Below, piece by piece: positions 11,148 through 22,687 of a stretch of DNA of 64,000 bases (the first letter of the stretch is position 1; each line of letters starts with the position of its first letter). The stretch covers positions 751,501 through 815,500 of the forward strand of contig CM065646.1 of assembly GCA_033220425.1 (NCBI GenBank), read 5' to 3'. The translations under genes were made by a program, and so were the position numbers. The stretch comes from Lepraria neglecta (Eukaryota; Ascomycota; Lecanoromycetes; Lecanorales; Stereocaulaceae). The notes under the pieces were generated by a model, which made no database searches, was not told the DNA's origin, and saw only the letters and a list, made by a program, of their open reading frames with translations.

Positions 11148-12133
11148 TCAGGACTTCGGCTCCAGCGTAAACGCCGTCTTCTTCACCTGCTCAACCAACG
11201 ACTTCCCATCCAACTCACTAGTATCATACCCATTATCCTCCAAGTACCGCCTAAACTTGATATCCTCACTCTCCAAGTCCCCTTCCAAACTCTTCTGAAT
11301 CGGCGTGAAGACTTGCGTGCCAATAACCGCCCCAGCTTTATCCACCGCAGCTGCAAACCCTATATAAAGCCCCCTTAAGGGTGTAGGGAAGGACTCCGAG
11401 GCAGTCAGAAAAGTGGCTACGCCAAGACCCATTTCGCCTAGGGCGTTGAAGATGCCGTAGAGGACGACGAAGAGCGGGAAGACTGTTTGAATGGGGCCCA
11501 ATGCACCACCGAGGATGAAGCCTAGGAGGCCCCAGAGGAAGAAGCCGAGAGTCATGGTTTGTTTGCGGCCGATACGGTCCATAAGGAGGCCGCCGACTAT
11601 GCAGCCGGGGAGGTAGAAGCAGTTAAACACGGTCTGATGGTGGTAGCAAAGTGATTAGCGTCTGCTTTCTTCGAGCAAGTTTTTGGGCTAAATGTAGGGA
11701 GGGGAAACCGGGATTGGCTTACTCCGTAGCGGATGTTCTTAATTAAGGTGTTATTGGGATTGAATTGAGTGACGATGGTTGAAGAAAAGATGCCGAATGG
11801 GTAGGTTACGAAGTCGTAATAAAACTAGGCTAGAGCTTGAGTGACTATTGGTATGTAACTATCTGCTTTTTTGTCCGATGTGAAAGATGTGTACTGACAA
11901 GTTCCTAGCATCGGTTTCCAATATCTCCTTAGAGCAAGCATATAGGGAATGTTCTGCCTGATGGCATGCTTTCGATACTGCGTTGAGTTGACCATACGTA
12001 TACGAAAGAAGAATACCGTGAGGGGAAGGACTATTCCCAGTCCGAATGCGACTCTCCAGACACCTTCGGAGATCTTTTGGTGATAATAGGCTAGGAAAAT
12101 CAATGCTACAACACCGGCTACGACGAAACCCTA
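11148..12133 (-). pseudogene. Truncated MFS transporter, glycerophosphoinositol permease (GIT1)-like
   Basis: Three pieces, 12133-11899, 11829-11723 and 11633-11148, carry the C-terminal half of a phosphate:H+ symporter-family MFS protein. Visible marks are R-Y-W-K-P-M-L-G, Y-D-F-V-T-Y-P-F-G, N-C-F-Y-L-P-G, and M-D-R-I-G-R-K-Q-T-M. Splice sites GTCAGT and GTAAGC are present. The first half (helices 1 to about 5) is missing: homology stops where the degenerate tandem array begins. Where the family has Trp before F-Y-Y-D there is a TAG, and the part between the last P-I-Q motif and the D-L-E-S-E-D tail, which normally holds helix 12, is absent. It therefore cannot make a whole transporter. Family members import glycerophosphoinositol or phosphate at the plasma membrane. 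Confidence 0.75.
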
Positions 12134-12607
12134 GAATTTAAAAGACGAAGGGGATTTGCATGAGGAGTATTATCGGGATCGGGCGAGGGAGTGGCCTGCT
12201 ACGCATATGAGGAAGGAGGGGGAGGAGTAGGCTATGGGCACAATTAGGTATGGGTTTGGGAGCCCGATGTTGAGTGTGGCGAGTGGGAAGCAGTTGGAGG
12301 TTTGAGATGGTGCATGGCATGCTCTTCAGTAAGGAATGAGATATGACTGAGGCGAAATAAACGTCAAATTAAATCATGATGATCGCTGATAACGATGTAC
12401 TCATATCTTACACACGTTTGCTGCAACTAAGCAATCTCTACATAATGAACGCTCAACCATGTTCTCTATGTGAATAGGAGCATACACTACAGCATCCCAA
12501 CCAGCCCAACAAGAATAAAGCACTTCGATCAAAAATCAAACTTTGCTGCCGCCCCAGTTTATCCGCAAAAGTCTTCTAGGCCGGCACCAGTCGACTCGTC
12601 GTCGTAC

Positions 12608-12775
12608 TCAACGCTGAGGGTACATGTTTCTCGCGTGGACTGCGCAAGGACCGGCTACCCGTTCTGTAGTTCTCCGAATGTGGTGCGGCGTCCCAGCCTT
12701 GTCGCAGGGATTCTTGATCGTATAATACATGAGACAGCCACAGGAATACAGAACGTCATTTCTTGTGCACATCAT
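12608..12775 (-). pseudogene. Array unit 4: Cys-motif exon remnant
   Basis: Starts with M-C-T-R-N-D-V-L-Y-S-C-G-C, followed after about nine residues by P-C-D and then a second Cys-containing half ending at a TGA. It matches the same motif in units 1 and 2. The start ATG and motif are intact here; the neighbouring blocks are degenerate. Function unknown; a metal-binding knuckle is only a guess. Confidence 0.35.
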
Positions 12776-14609
12776 GTATGAGGTTAGGTCAAAGTTCTTT
12801 GTTGGATGTAACGGAAATTTAATTTTATATCTTTTTTTGGGCAAGAACTTGTCTGACAGCATAAAAGGAATGATGCTGGAACTTGTATATCACAGGTTAG
12901 GAGATGCCGGAAGAGAAGCCATCAAACTTGACAATGATCTAGAGACCTACGGTAAGGTGCAGAAATTGGCAATCACAATAAAGAAGCCGATTCATGCCTG
13001 ATCTGAGGTAAAATATCAGTATACAACCTAGCACTAGCACAAGATCTGGAAAGCCACAGAAAAATACATCAGAGGTGGCAGCAAGGCCTCTAGCAGTGCA
13101 CTGCCAAAGGCAGGTACAATGGTAGTTTAAGCTGCCAGTTTGCAAGTCATTGGCGAACGGTTTGACCATGAACAAAAACGGGTAAGTCCACCGTTTGCAC
13201 GGCCTGAATTGCGGAATGGCGAATGGGTCCCCAATGGCGCGGTTGAAAGGTCTTAGTCGGGGAAAGATTTCTGGTGTATTAGAACCGAGTACCCTTGTCT
13301 TAGCGGTAGTCTGAATCCCTTTACGCTGATAAGTATCATGAGAAGATCGGGTTCCTTACCAGAAGGACACACTCGAATTGTTTGTATTCGACGTAGTCTC
13401 ATTTTGGCTACTGAAGACAGCAGATGGCGGATGCATTGGAAAATCCCAGAGGAAGAGAAGATGAGGATGAATTACTGTTATCGCTAAAACAAAAAGCCCT
13501 TGTGTATTACAATCCTTACTATGATTTAATATCTCCCATCCGCTGAACTTCCAATGCTCATTCCCTATGTTGAATAGGACTTTACGCAAAAAACGTTCCT
13601 AAGGATAACAGACGCACTGCTAATCAAAACAAACCCGTTACTGCGCTTGCGCTCCATTGCTCAAAGCCTTCCAGAAGCCCGTAGCTAAGAAGGATATCCC
13701 ATTCCATGATTCGGGCAATTCGAATCGTGGCAAGAAATCCAGAGATCGACCATTGTCTTGTAGATTGTGTGAGCCCTAACATAATCGTCGCAGCAGCGTT
13801 TGGTCTCTGTGCCGCGATAACAGCCGCAAAAGTAGTAATAATCAGTCTGCCAACACATTCAGGCTGCCTAGAATGCTCGATCACAGCGTTTTGTTATCTG
13901 TTGTATAATTTGAAATATTTGGGTTGAGGAGTGCTTGAGAGTGTGTTGGTGAGAAGGGATTTGCTCGATGTGGGAGCTGAATGCTGCTGATACTGAACGT
14001 TTTACATAATGAATTGCAAAGGCCATCGGAGCAGATTATGTTTAATCTAAATTACTGATATAAGGAAGAGTTACAGCAATGGCAATGGCAATATAAATTG
14101 TGAGTTTGCCATATCCTCCGGAGTCATGCATGAAATGTGAAATAGTTACCTTATAGAAGAGCGTTGGATCAAGGATGGTAGCAGCGCCACGGATGGTGCA
14201 CTAGTACTTCCTATGAGCTGGTAGTTCACACATTAACTTGCGACCGTTTTGAGTTCTAGACGAACGGTTTGGTCGTGGAATTGCACTATGTCGTGCAGTT
14301 TGTGGTTTGAGTTTCAATTTGGCAAATTGTTTGCCAAACTTGTCGGGAACAATACCAAGGCCTGAGCTGACATGTGGTAATAATGAATTGCTATTTCGCA
14401 CTACCATATGTAGTTTCACATCGGTAGAATAATTCAGTATGGCTTCCGAACAGTGCCTTTCGCACTGATGGATCAGAAACTCTTGGAGGAATGAAAATTG
14501 AGATAAAACACTATCATCGCTAATGAGAGTAATCTTGTGTATTGCGATTGCTGCCATGCTTTAGTACTTTGCATAGGCCCAAGATCTAATGCTCATTGCC
14601 TTCCTGAAT

Positions 14610-15165
14610 AGGGTTTGACTCACAACCGACCGCGATTACCCTCCGTATCGACCCTTCCATCGACTCTACTAAATAGCCGGCACCACAAACGAGCCATGGA
14701 AGCATTTGGAGGTTTGAAATTTTGCACAGTACGTGTCTCCGAGAAAGGATGAGATATGACCGAGGCGAAGAGAAAGTAGAGACATATCGCGACTAGCGCT
14801 GACGACCATGTGCTGATGTATAGGAATATCCTAACCATCTATGCTTATTCCCTATGCGCGATATGATTATACAGAACTCGCGCTCCCAACAATAGGGACT
14901 GCACTTACGCTTAAAATGAAAGCCCTTGCTGCCTTTCGAGCCATCGCCCAAAGTCTTCCAAAATGCTGGCACCGGCGACTCCGAGTGGCAATTCAGCGGT
15001 TAGATGTGCTAGTTTCTCTGCAAGCGGTACGATGACAAGGATAGAGAAGACTGACCTGGACGGTTAGAGGAGGGGAGGCCTCCCATACTGGTCGCAGCGA
15101 ACCGCGGTCTCAGTGCGGTCAAGATGGCCACACGAGAATATGTAATGCATTTCCGTACACATTGT
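14610..15165 (-). pseudogene. Array unit 2: longest gene-like remnant
   Basis: In transcription order it holds a Cys-motif piece (M-C-T-E-M-H-Y-I-F-S-C-G-H, 15165-15085), a helical piece ending F-G-R-W-L-E-R-Q-Q-G (15040-14920), a membrane-like piece starting I-S-T-W-S-S-A-L (14838-14740) and a G-A-G-Y-L-V-E piece (14700-14610). Pieces lie in different frames with plausible small introns between some of them, but no full spliced frame can be built. It is the best copy from which to identify the ancestral family. Confidence 0.35.
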
Positions 15166-15635
15166 GAGTGTCTGAAAGGTTCGATAGCTGCGCTTCGTTG
15201 TACGTTGTGTGTCTTTGAAGAAGGCGAATTGAAAAGTCTCGAGTATGTTACTGCGGCAGATTTTGCACGATAGTAGAGCAGCATGTCGGCACAGGAGCGC
15301 TTCATGTAAATGTAAGACATCGGAGCGGAAGATATCAAACTTCGATTCGGAGATTTGGGAAAAATTGCAATCATGACAGGGAACTCAAGTTATAGTATTT
15401 CTCGCAGTCGCTCTTAAAGCTAACAAACTTCGTGAAATCAGTGCAACAAGATTGGCAGCGACGTGCGGATGGCAAACTGATCAGAAAATCTTGAAAAATT
15501 AGAACGTCTTGAAGAATCAGAACATGGTAACAAAATACTATTAGCACTATTGAGGATATTCGGTGCATTGCAATTCTTGCTTTGGCTTATCCTTATCCAG
15601 CGGCTGAAGTTCCGATCCTTCACTCACCACTTTGA

Positions 15636-15927
15636 ATAGCATTCGACACACGAACGCCCCCCCCGATCGCGATTGGTCTCCGTATCAACTCATCCATTAA
15701 CTCTACTGCATAGCCTGCACCAGAAACGAGCGGAGTCACATCACATTGCAACAACATCTGGGCATCCCAGTTACGCAACCGGAACAAGCGTAGTCGTAGC
15801 CGGTTCGTGTAACATCCGACATGCCAGTGGGATGAAAAATCCCACGATACGCGCATGTGGGCTGTTCTTCGATCTCGTGCCAACCCGGACAACCGCAAGC
15901 GTAAGTGTAAGTGACCCTGACACACAT
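15636..15927 (-). pseudogene. Array unit 1: Cys-rich and G-A-G-Y remnant
   Basis: Two overlapping frames cover it. One begins M-C-V-R-V-T-Y-T-Y-A-C-G-C and has eleven cysteines in 63 codons. The other ends P-L-V-S-G-A-G-Y-A-V-E-L-M-D followed by I-R-R-P-I-A-I-G, a block repeated in unit 2. A GTGAGT donor follows this second block at about 15636. Base composition is balanced and the least decayed of the array. Confidence 0.35.
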
Positions 15928-16888
15928 TTCGGGATGCTTTGAAGACTAAGTGAAAATTGATTGTCTATGATTTAGATGTTTGGAACGTATGTGATATTCT
16001 GTTATGTTAAGACTTGCGGAAGAGTTGAGAGGGATGGTGATAATTAGGACATATATATACTGGCAGGAGAAAGATATCGGATCGGAAGATGTTGATCTTT
16101 ATGTTAGGGTTCACGGGCAATCATCTTAATAGAACTGATTCATCCTTGATCATAGGCACGAGATCCGTAAATACAATCTCGTGCTCTCATTAAAGCTAGC
16201 AACCAATGAAAAGTTTGCATCAAGATGATGCCAGGGTCTCCGTTGTGGCACTGCCAGTTTGTAGATCGTCCTTGGGGTGGACCATGTAATGCAGTTTCTC
16301 AACATCGCACTACCAGAAGCTCTAGATGGCGGAGAAATTGGATGACTCATGTCTGGGAAGTATTTTTGAAGTACGAGCTCTAGTGCATCGATATCGGATG
16401 CCTTTGCGGTAGCAACTTTGGCATGATGTTAGACGTCTTAGAACGATGAACGAGACTATTCCTGAAGGATCAATTGTTATCAGTGCCAAATAGGGTATTT
16501 TCGTATACCAAAACATTCTGCAAGCCAGGCTCAAATATACATCTAGTTTAGATCATCAAAGTCCTTGTCAACGAGATCCACAGTATCGATGCCTCTTACA
16601 CTCATTCGACCTCGTTATTCGCAGGCGCATTAGCAATCCCACTAGGAGCAGTATACTGATGCAGCCCCACCATACCATGCACAGTCCCTAGACTCACGAG
16701 ACGAAAGTAGAATTTCATCCGAAATGCCCTTTCCCCACAAAGCTAAGTAAGTTAGCGCGTCATGACCCGCGTTTAGCGCTTATCTTTCCCGTTGCGTGGG
16801 GGTCACTTGATGCTGGAAAACACGGGAGATCAATTCACTCCTCGATCAGTTCAAGCTGCCGGAGAATCGCAGTGATTTGACAGCTCTC

Positions 16889-18446
16889 ATGTCTCCATCC
16901 AAGGATACTGTCTCAACACAGCCGCCCTCCAACAGGGAAGATGTCCACTATACTGTTCTCATTCGCCTTCCATTTCCTCGAGGCGACTTCGTTGATCCAC
17001 CTCCGGTAAGTCGCATCCTCTGACGAGTCCTTTGGGATGATATCCAGCTAACGTGTGATAGGTTAACTGGAACTCTGCCAAAGAACGTGAACTATGGAGC
17101 GTTATTTCGAGCTCTCCCTTCGGCCAAGAATTAGACTGTGAGATCTGCTGGTTACTCACAAGGCTAGAGCCTATGCTGACGGGTGGTTTCTAGTGCAGGA
17201 GATGTAAGTCAAGCCGCAAGCTAGGAGACCATATCACTCACACTAAGCCCCCGAGCCAGTGCCAATCGATTCGATGTCTCTCTCCCCTTCCTTTCGCAAC
17301 AGTGCGCATGGCTTTTTGAAAGGCATCGCTCCCAACTCAGAGCGCAAGTACGCAAATTGAATCGGCCTCTCTCGATTGGTACATCTCCAACACCTGATTC
17401 TACATCTGGGAGTGGAACACCCAGCCAAATTGCAACGATAAAGGCAGGGAGCGGAGGTATGGCTCCAAGACATTGAAGTTCTACTTATACTGAACTCATT
17501 AGGTTCGAGAGTAGTGTCATCCTTGTCGCAGAGATCGAAGGAGCGTACTACCTCTCACGGCGATGGGAGCAAGGAAATGCCACGACCAACAAGAGGTGAA
17601 TATATACAGAGGGTCTAGGACTTACAAGCGCTGACGACTCTCACAGGAATACCAATGTCCCGCACTACCTCGACCAACACGGTTACCCAGATGCAGAACG
17701 CCTCTCCCTCAGCCTCGCCCCGGTCTAATACGGAAAGGCAGTCATCATTTGCTCACCGAAATCGCAGTAGAGAAGCCTCGGGTCAATCGGTTGAGGCTTC
17801 TCCCAGACCGGCGCAACGCTCTCTAATACGGACAGCCAGCCCTTCCGCAATAGCAAGTGACTCTTCCGCCTCTTCTTCGTCTGAATCAGAACCTATACAT
17901 CCAATGCATCGAAGTCGCACCTTTGCGCGACGACCTCGCTACTCGTCATCGAAAGCACCACTCAACCCTCTCTCCGACGCCGAAGAAGAAGAAGACGAAG
18001 ACTCACCCCCTTTCTTACCCTTTTCAGATGCTAGGACAGTTACTCCGCCTCCACCAACCGATCCTGGTGCTACCGTCAAGATCTCACCGAAGAGACCGCC
18101 CTCGCAACGACACACTCCGGCAAGTGCTAAGCTCAAAGCTCTACATATTCCGCAGACCGCTCACTCATCCTCGTCATCCGCCCAATCTCAGCCTCAATCC
18201 CAAAATCGTCCCCCACAGAACCCCTTATCCTCGCTTTCGCCACGACAACGACGCCTAGCAAAAGAAGGAAGTGACGGGACGCCTAGTATGGGTAGCAGCT
18301 TCAGTGATCTGGACGATGCGAGTGTGACGCAGAGTGCACTGGAAGAGGCATTAGCGAGCAATATGAACCGTGGTGTGGCTAGTCGTATGAGCACGATTAG
18401 TCAAGCTTTCAGGTCTAATGTATTTAGCGGAGAAAGAAAGCATTAG
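16889..18446 (+). CDS. atg29: Autophagy-related protein 29
   Basis: Six exons: 16889-17005, 17062-17137, 17194-17203, 17260-17456, 17503-17595 and 17647-18446. All phases agree and introns are 46-56 bp. The product is about 430 residues. The N-terminus has the ATG29 signature I-R-L-P-F-P-R-G-D-F-V-D-P-P-P, followed by W-x-x-x-K-E-R-E-L-W and, after the microexon, A-N-R-F-D-V-S-L-P-F-L and A-W-L-F-E-R. The rest is a Ser/Pro-rich disordered tail with an acidic run of Glu/Asp near the middle, as in filamentous fungi. ATG29 with ATG17 and ATG31 forms the scaffold at the phagophore assembly site during starvation autophagy. Exon 3 is only 10 nt. The gene looks intact although it borders a decayed region. 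Confidence 0.93.
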
Positions 18447-18725
18447 ATACTCCAGCGAAGTTTGGATAATTTCTAATGGCTTCCATCCAGGGACTATGAG
18501 GCCTGTGCTGCCGTAGCACCTATTGAAACTGATCAATGGGCCGGATCAGCTCTCGATCAACCCGTTTCGAATGAGAGATCTCTCGGCGTAGTTAACGTTT
18601 ACCGCAGTTAGGTTTCGAGATCTCTAAGCGATGACGGCTGTGACGCGCTCCCCTATACGAACATGATCTCACCTGAGACGTACACGAGCGCGTTGGGCCT
18701 CGACTTTCAGCAATCAGAGATTTTA

Positions 18726-19140
18726 AACCCTCCAATTTGGACTAGCTTGCTCGAAGCTCTACACGTCCACGAGCATGTCCATGAGCACGTCCATGAGCGC
18801 GTCCATGAGCGCGTTCTTCTCGATGTTCATCGGTCCAAAGACATCAAAACCTCAATGTAGTCTAGCTTGCATGATGCCCTACACGTACATGGATACGATG
18901 GATGCCCTAAGCGATGCATCGGGCTCTCGACCTTCATCACTCGAAGATATTGATACCCCAATACAGGTCAGCTTGATCGATGTTTCAATGCTCAAGGCAC
19001 GCTGCTTTTACGTGTGCTCGTTCATACAAGAACACGTATATGGGCACATTTGCACCCGACGCTCATCACTGACACGTCCAAAACACCAATACGGACTAGT
19101 TTCCTTGGACGTGCCCTCGACGCTCATCAGCCAAAGAATT
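18726..19140. repeat. Degenerate tandem repeat, about 105-130 bp units
   Basis: Four diverged units start near 18726, 18848, 18955 and 19087. Each begins with a CC(T/C)CAAT-TGGACTAGCTTG-like core followed by GATG/CTCTACACG. Inside the first unit a 12-bp subrepeat (CACGTCCATGAG-like) runs four to five times at about 18763-18812. Confidence 0.5.
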
Positions 19141-20179
19141 CGAAACCGCAAGGCGGGTTAGTTCGGGGCGTCTCAATGAGCAAATGCTGACTCCATAATC
19201 CGCCAGTGATTACTTCGCCGCACTCACAAGAATGGCTTTCGGGAGCATAGGGCTCAAAGCTTTGCGGCTGGGGTTTCCCGAGGCGGACAGTTGGGTTGGT
19301 ATCAAGTATCTGGAGACCAACAACAGCAGCAACATGAATATTTATCAATTGACGTAAGTCTAGACTCGGGGAGGGAGACTTCCTGCCTCGATATCGCACC
19401 ATGTGGCTCTAGCGCCGAGTATACTTTGTCAAGGAACAGTATTGCAGACTGTGCCGCAAACTCGCAACGATGGTCAAATATGGTATCTCTGAACATTTTT
19501 CATGTCTTGAGAGCTCTCAATTGAGGCTAAGACGTTTCAATCTACCAACAATCTCTGCAGGGTTATCTCCTGTAAATTGGATCCATGTTATGTCATCGCG
19601 TAAGCTGTGATTCTTTCAAGGGACTTTGAAGATTCAAAAATGACTCTCGCGGAGCATTGGGTAGGCTTCAAGCTGCCATCCTTTCCTTCTGTTCGCGAAA
19701 TAGTCGTGTAGTGTCGCAACAACTGCTACTTTTTTGATACCTTACCAACGGCTGTAATCATGATATTCAGGTATATGAAGTGTCAGAAATTGATGCTTTG
19801 AGTAGGAGGCTGAAACTAGCCCTAGCATGGTGCAACTCCAGAATATCGCCGAGTTCAAGTTCCGGGCATTCCGCTACAGACCCCCGGAATCTGCGCCTCA
19901 CCAGCTACGACTTCACGCACGGAATCGGGTAGACCACGGATCCTGAATCATGATTTGCGAAGCAGAACCAACACATGCTCGTCTGTATCCACCAACGCGG
20001 GCTGGGGTTCCCAAGTTTGGCTACATTAGACAGCGCCAGTGCCTCATGTTTTCCTGCCTACGAAATTTTCCAGATACCTCAATCTTCGGAGAGCTACTAA
20101 ATTTAGTTGAGAGATATATCCTGATCGACCCTTTTTTCTTGATCCTCCAAATCCTCCTTCGTTTCAACAACCACCCACA
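19141..20179. other. Spacer
   Basis: About 1 kb between the tandem repeat and the secreted-protein fossil. A CAACAGCAGCAACA run lies at 19319. No supported gene. Confidence 0.3.
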
Positions 20180-20516
20180 ATGTCTCCTCTCTCCTCCCTC
20201 CCCTTCTTCCTCGTCCTCACCGCTCTCCTGCTCTCCTACCTCCACCACCCCCACAGTCAGCCCCTTCGACATAGTCACCGCCAACGACAACGACAACTGC
20301 CTAGGCTCCTCCCTATGCGGCAAGGACGACCGCATACGCTACACCTGTTCAATTGCATACGATCAATACGAAGACGGCAGGGAATACACAACCATCAACG
20401 GACAGGTCAGCTACTGGGACTGGTTCAGCGTCAACGGACCGCCTGGGTGCACAGCTATCTTTTCTTGCGATAATAATCCGAAGCAGATAAGGACTGGCGC
20501 ATTCTTGAAGAGCTAG
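20180..20516 (+). pseudogene. Secreted KP4-like (killer-toxin family) cysteine protein, fossil
   Basis: The left part looks like a hydrophobic signal peptide. The right part is a cysteine-spaced small-protein domain with N-C-L-G-S-S-L-C at its start and G-C-T-A-I-F-S-C near its end, distantly like KP4-type fungal secreted proteins. It appears broken, with about one break. Family assignment is tentative. Age seems moderate because codons on both sides remain clean. Confidence 0.35.
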
Positions 20517-22687
20517 TGAGTGATCTATTCGTGTCTTTCTGGTTGGCGTTGCTTTTTCGGGTGTGTTACTGTAGCAGAGACTCGAGCCTGGTTATCTAGT
20601 ACGCTGCGGAAACTTTCAAATTGTTTTCGAGGCTGATTATGAGTGGGTAAAGCTTTTCGCAAATCTATACAAATACCTCGGATGGTGGTCTCGGGTGTCT
20701 GGGTTGCAGGTCGAAATATTTCACGCAATCGTATCCGAATTTGCCTTGTCACGTCACACGCAATCCATGCTCTCGGTCGAACACATGGCCAGTCGGATGC
20801 TCAAGATGGTAATGGCTGGACCATTTGGCGATGCAATCAGCTATTCGTGAGGAGGTAATGTGAAGGGACTTTCTTATTGAAGCGAAGAACTTCGAGACTG
20901 GCAGGCGTATTGTACTATAGGTGCATCAAGTGAGAGACGTAAGACTTTGAATTCTTGGGCTGAAGAAATTAGCACGCTTAATGCAATAACTCTTGACTGA
21001 AAGGTGTGGAAGGCGTGAAGTTCAGCCTGCCGAGCATCGTTACGCTCTATGTGAAGTTAACTATTACTTGCGGTGAGAATTCTTCCAAAGGGAGCTAAAA
21101 ATCCAGTCCATCTTTGAAGGGGGAGCATAAGGGGTGCCTTGCTGAAGAAGAATCGAACTATTGATGGTCTTATGTGACAGTGAGTAGGAAATTATGATGC
21201 TCAACTCATGTTTTGTCTGCGTTGAACTCTGAAGGTATTGGCTAACCTAATTAAAGTTTCAAGGGTTTTGAACGTCGAGTGTCCTAGAATTAGGGAAGCT
21301 AAGAAATCGGGCAGGCTAAGCCAAGTTTGGAAGAATCTTTGGCCGTTGGAGTTCTTAGAATTTAGGCAAGCTGAAAAAAGGAGGCTGTACTAATTTAGGG
21401 CAGTTTAGGGCAGTTTCTAGACTTTGGGCCGTTGAGCATCGCGGTAGTTCTGTCGGGATTCTGCTGAGCAACGTAGCAATTCTAGCGAGTAATTTGAGCA
21501 CTACCTGGACACATGATTGCTCGATTCTTTTGAGAAATAATAGGTATCGAATGTCATTTGAGCTTGAATTGCAGGAACCCTTGCTTAGATCGATTCGAAT
21601 ATGTCAAGCTCTCACTTCGATCCTTTTCGCTGGTATCGAGCTTGTTTTGTCAATCAATTCTTGCCTTCGAACTCATAATTCTCTGAGACTTCCAGTCTTT
21701 TGGTGGATTTGGGGTTTTGGTTGCAGAGATTGCCCAATGCACGATGGGGCTCGTTGCACAAGTGGTCTGCTGTCGAACCTACACTAGCATGACTCAAGAG
21801 CACTAGCACGTATCCACGGTATTCGAAGCTGGACACTTCAAAATCTCTCATGTAGGACTAGCGTCAGAACGCAAAGACATCATTGTCCTCGATCCGCTCA
21901 GCGATGGACAATACGTTTTCTACCTAGCTCTTCTCACCTCGATTAATGCACCTCGCATTGCGCCTAGTATACAGTCACGAGGGTTACGCTGCAAAGGAAC
22001 GCGACGACATCCAATGCCACCGGCCTTGGACGCCTTGGACCCTTATTAACCAAAAAACCCGCCGAATGTAAACCTCAGATGGGGATCAGGGTCTTCCAGA
22101 AAGCGAACGCGCCTCTAATGCGCATTACCGAGCCTATCCGCTCCTATCAGAAACAGGAATCTCGTGCATGAGAAAGCCGTATTACTTGCATGAGGCTCTC
22201 ACGTCAGCACAACGAAAATCGTCAACGCACTTGGGTGGATTGAGTGTCCAGCTTGCGAAAAGTCGGCTCAACATTCCTAATTGTTTGAAACAGTGCTCAT
22301 GTTTCGAGTCGATTTCGGCGTTCAAGCCACTTAGATGTCTTTTTATCACGGAAGGCTTGCTAACTTCGGGCAGGCGAGATAAAGCTGAGCTGCTATCCCC
22401 ACAAAAAAGTGACTGCATGAGGATTTGTTGTGGCAGGGCAGGAATAATCGAGTTCCACGTGCAGGTTTCAAGAATAATCTTCGCTGCGGAACTGAAGATG
22501 AACGCGGGTTTATGGCACAGCAGACCGTAAGATTCCCATGCTCCCACGCACTTCCCTTACTTCACACTCACGATTATCTTGTTGTGACAGAAATCTGGCT
22601 AAGCTTTCCAAAATCATAATCTCTTAGTCAAGAAATCTACGATAGCGTTGTCATGTATGATAGTTGACAAGCATTTTTCTCTTCACA
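20517..22687. other. Gene-poor spacer with dispersed repeat
   Basis: About 2.2 kb. At 21240-21440 there is a copy of a dispersed sequence (CGAGTGTCCTAGAATT, then GCTAAGAAAT, then GGCTAAG) that recurs at 24270-24430 and 26395-26480. The rest shows no gene; the end should contain the promoter of the rhodopsin-domain gene. Confidence 0.4.

Larger units (their letters stand above)
12240..16560 (-). repeat. Four-unit degenerate tandem array, period about 1 kb
   Basis: Four units on the minus strand start near 16560, 15610, 14560 and 13590. They share the same order of similar blocks: a junction block with C-T-A-T-T-C-A followed by GGAA-TTCAG, a block around AATAC-CAA, a short frame with the M-C-x5-[YF]-x-C-G motif, a block ending F-x-x-W-L, a hydrophobic block with S-T-W-S-S / A-S-V-I-S-H, and a G-A-G-Y-x-V-E block. 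Not every unit keeps every block. Each unit is broken by stops and frame changes. The units look like tandem copies of one multi-exon gene that then decayed. I do not recognise the family. Confidence 0.6.

Noticed and set aside
19950-20179. N-terminal extension of the secreted-protein fossil
   Set aside because: The upstream part has no signal or domain and looks like chance openness.
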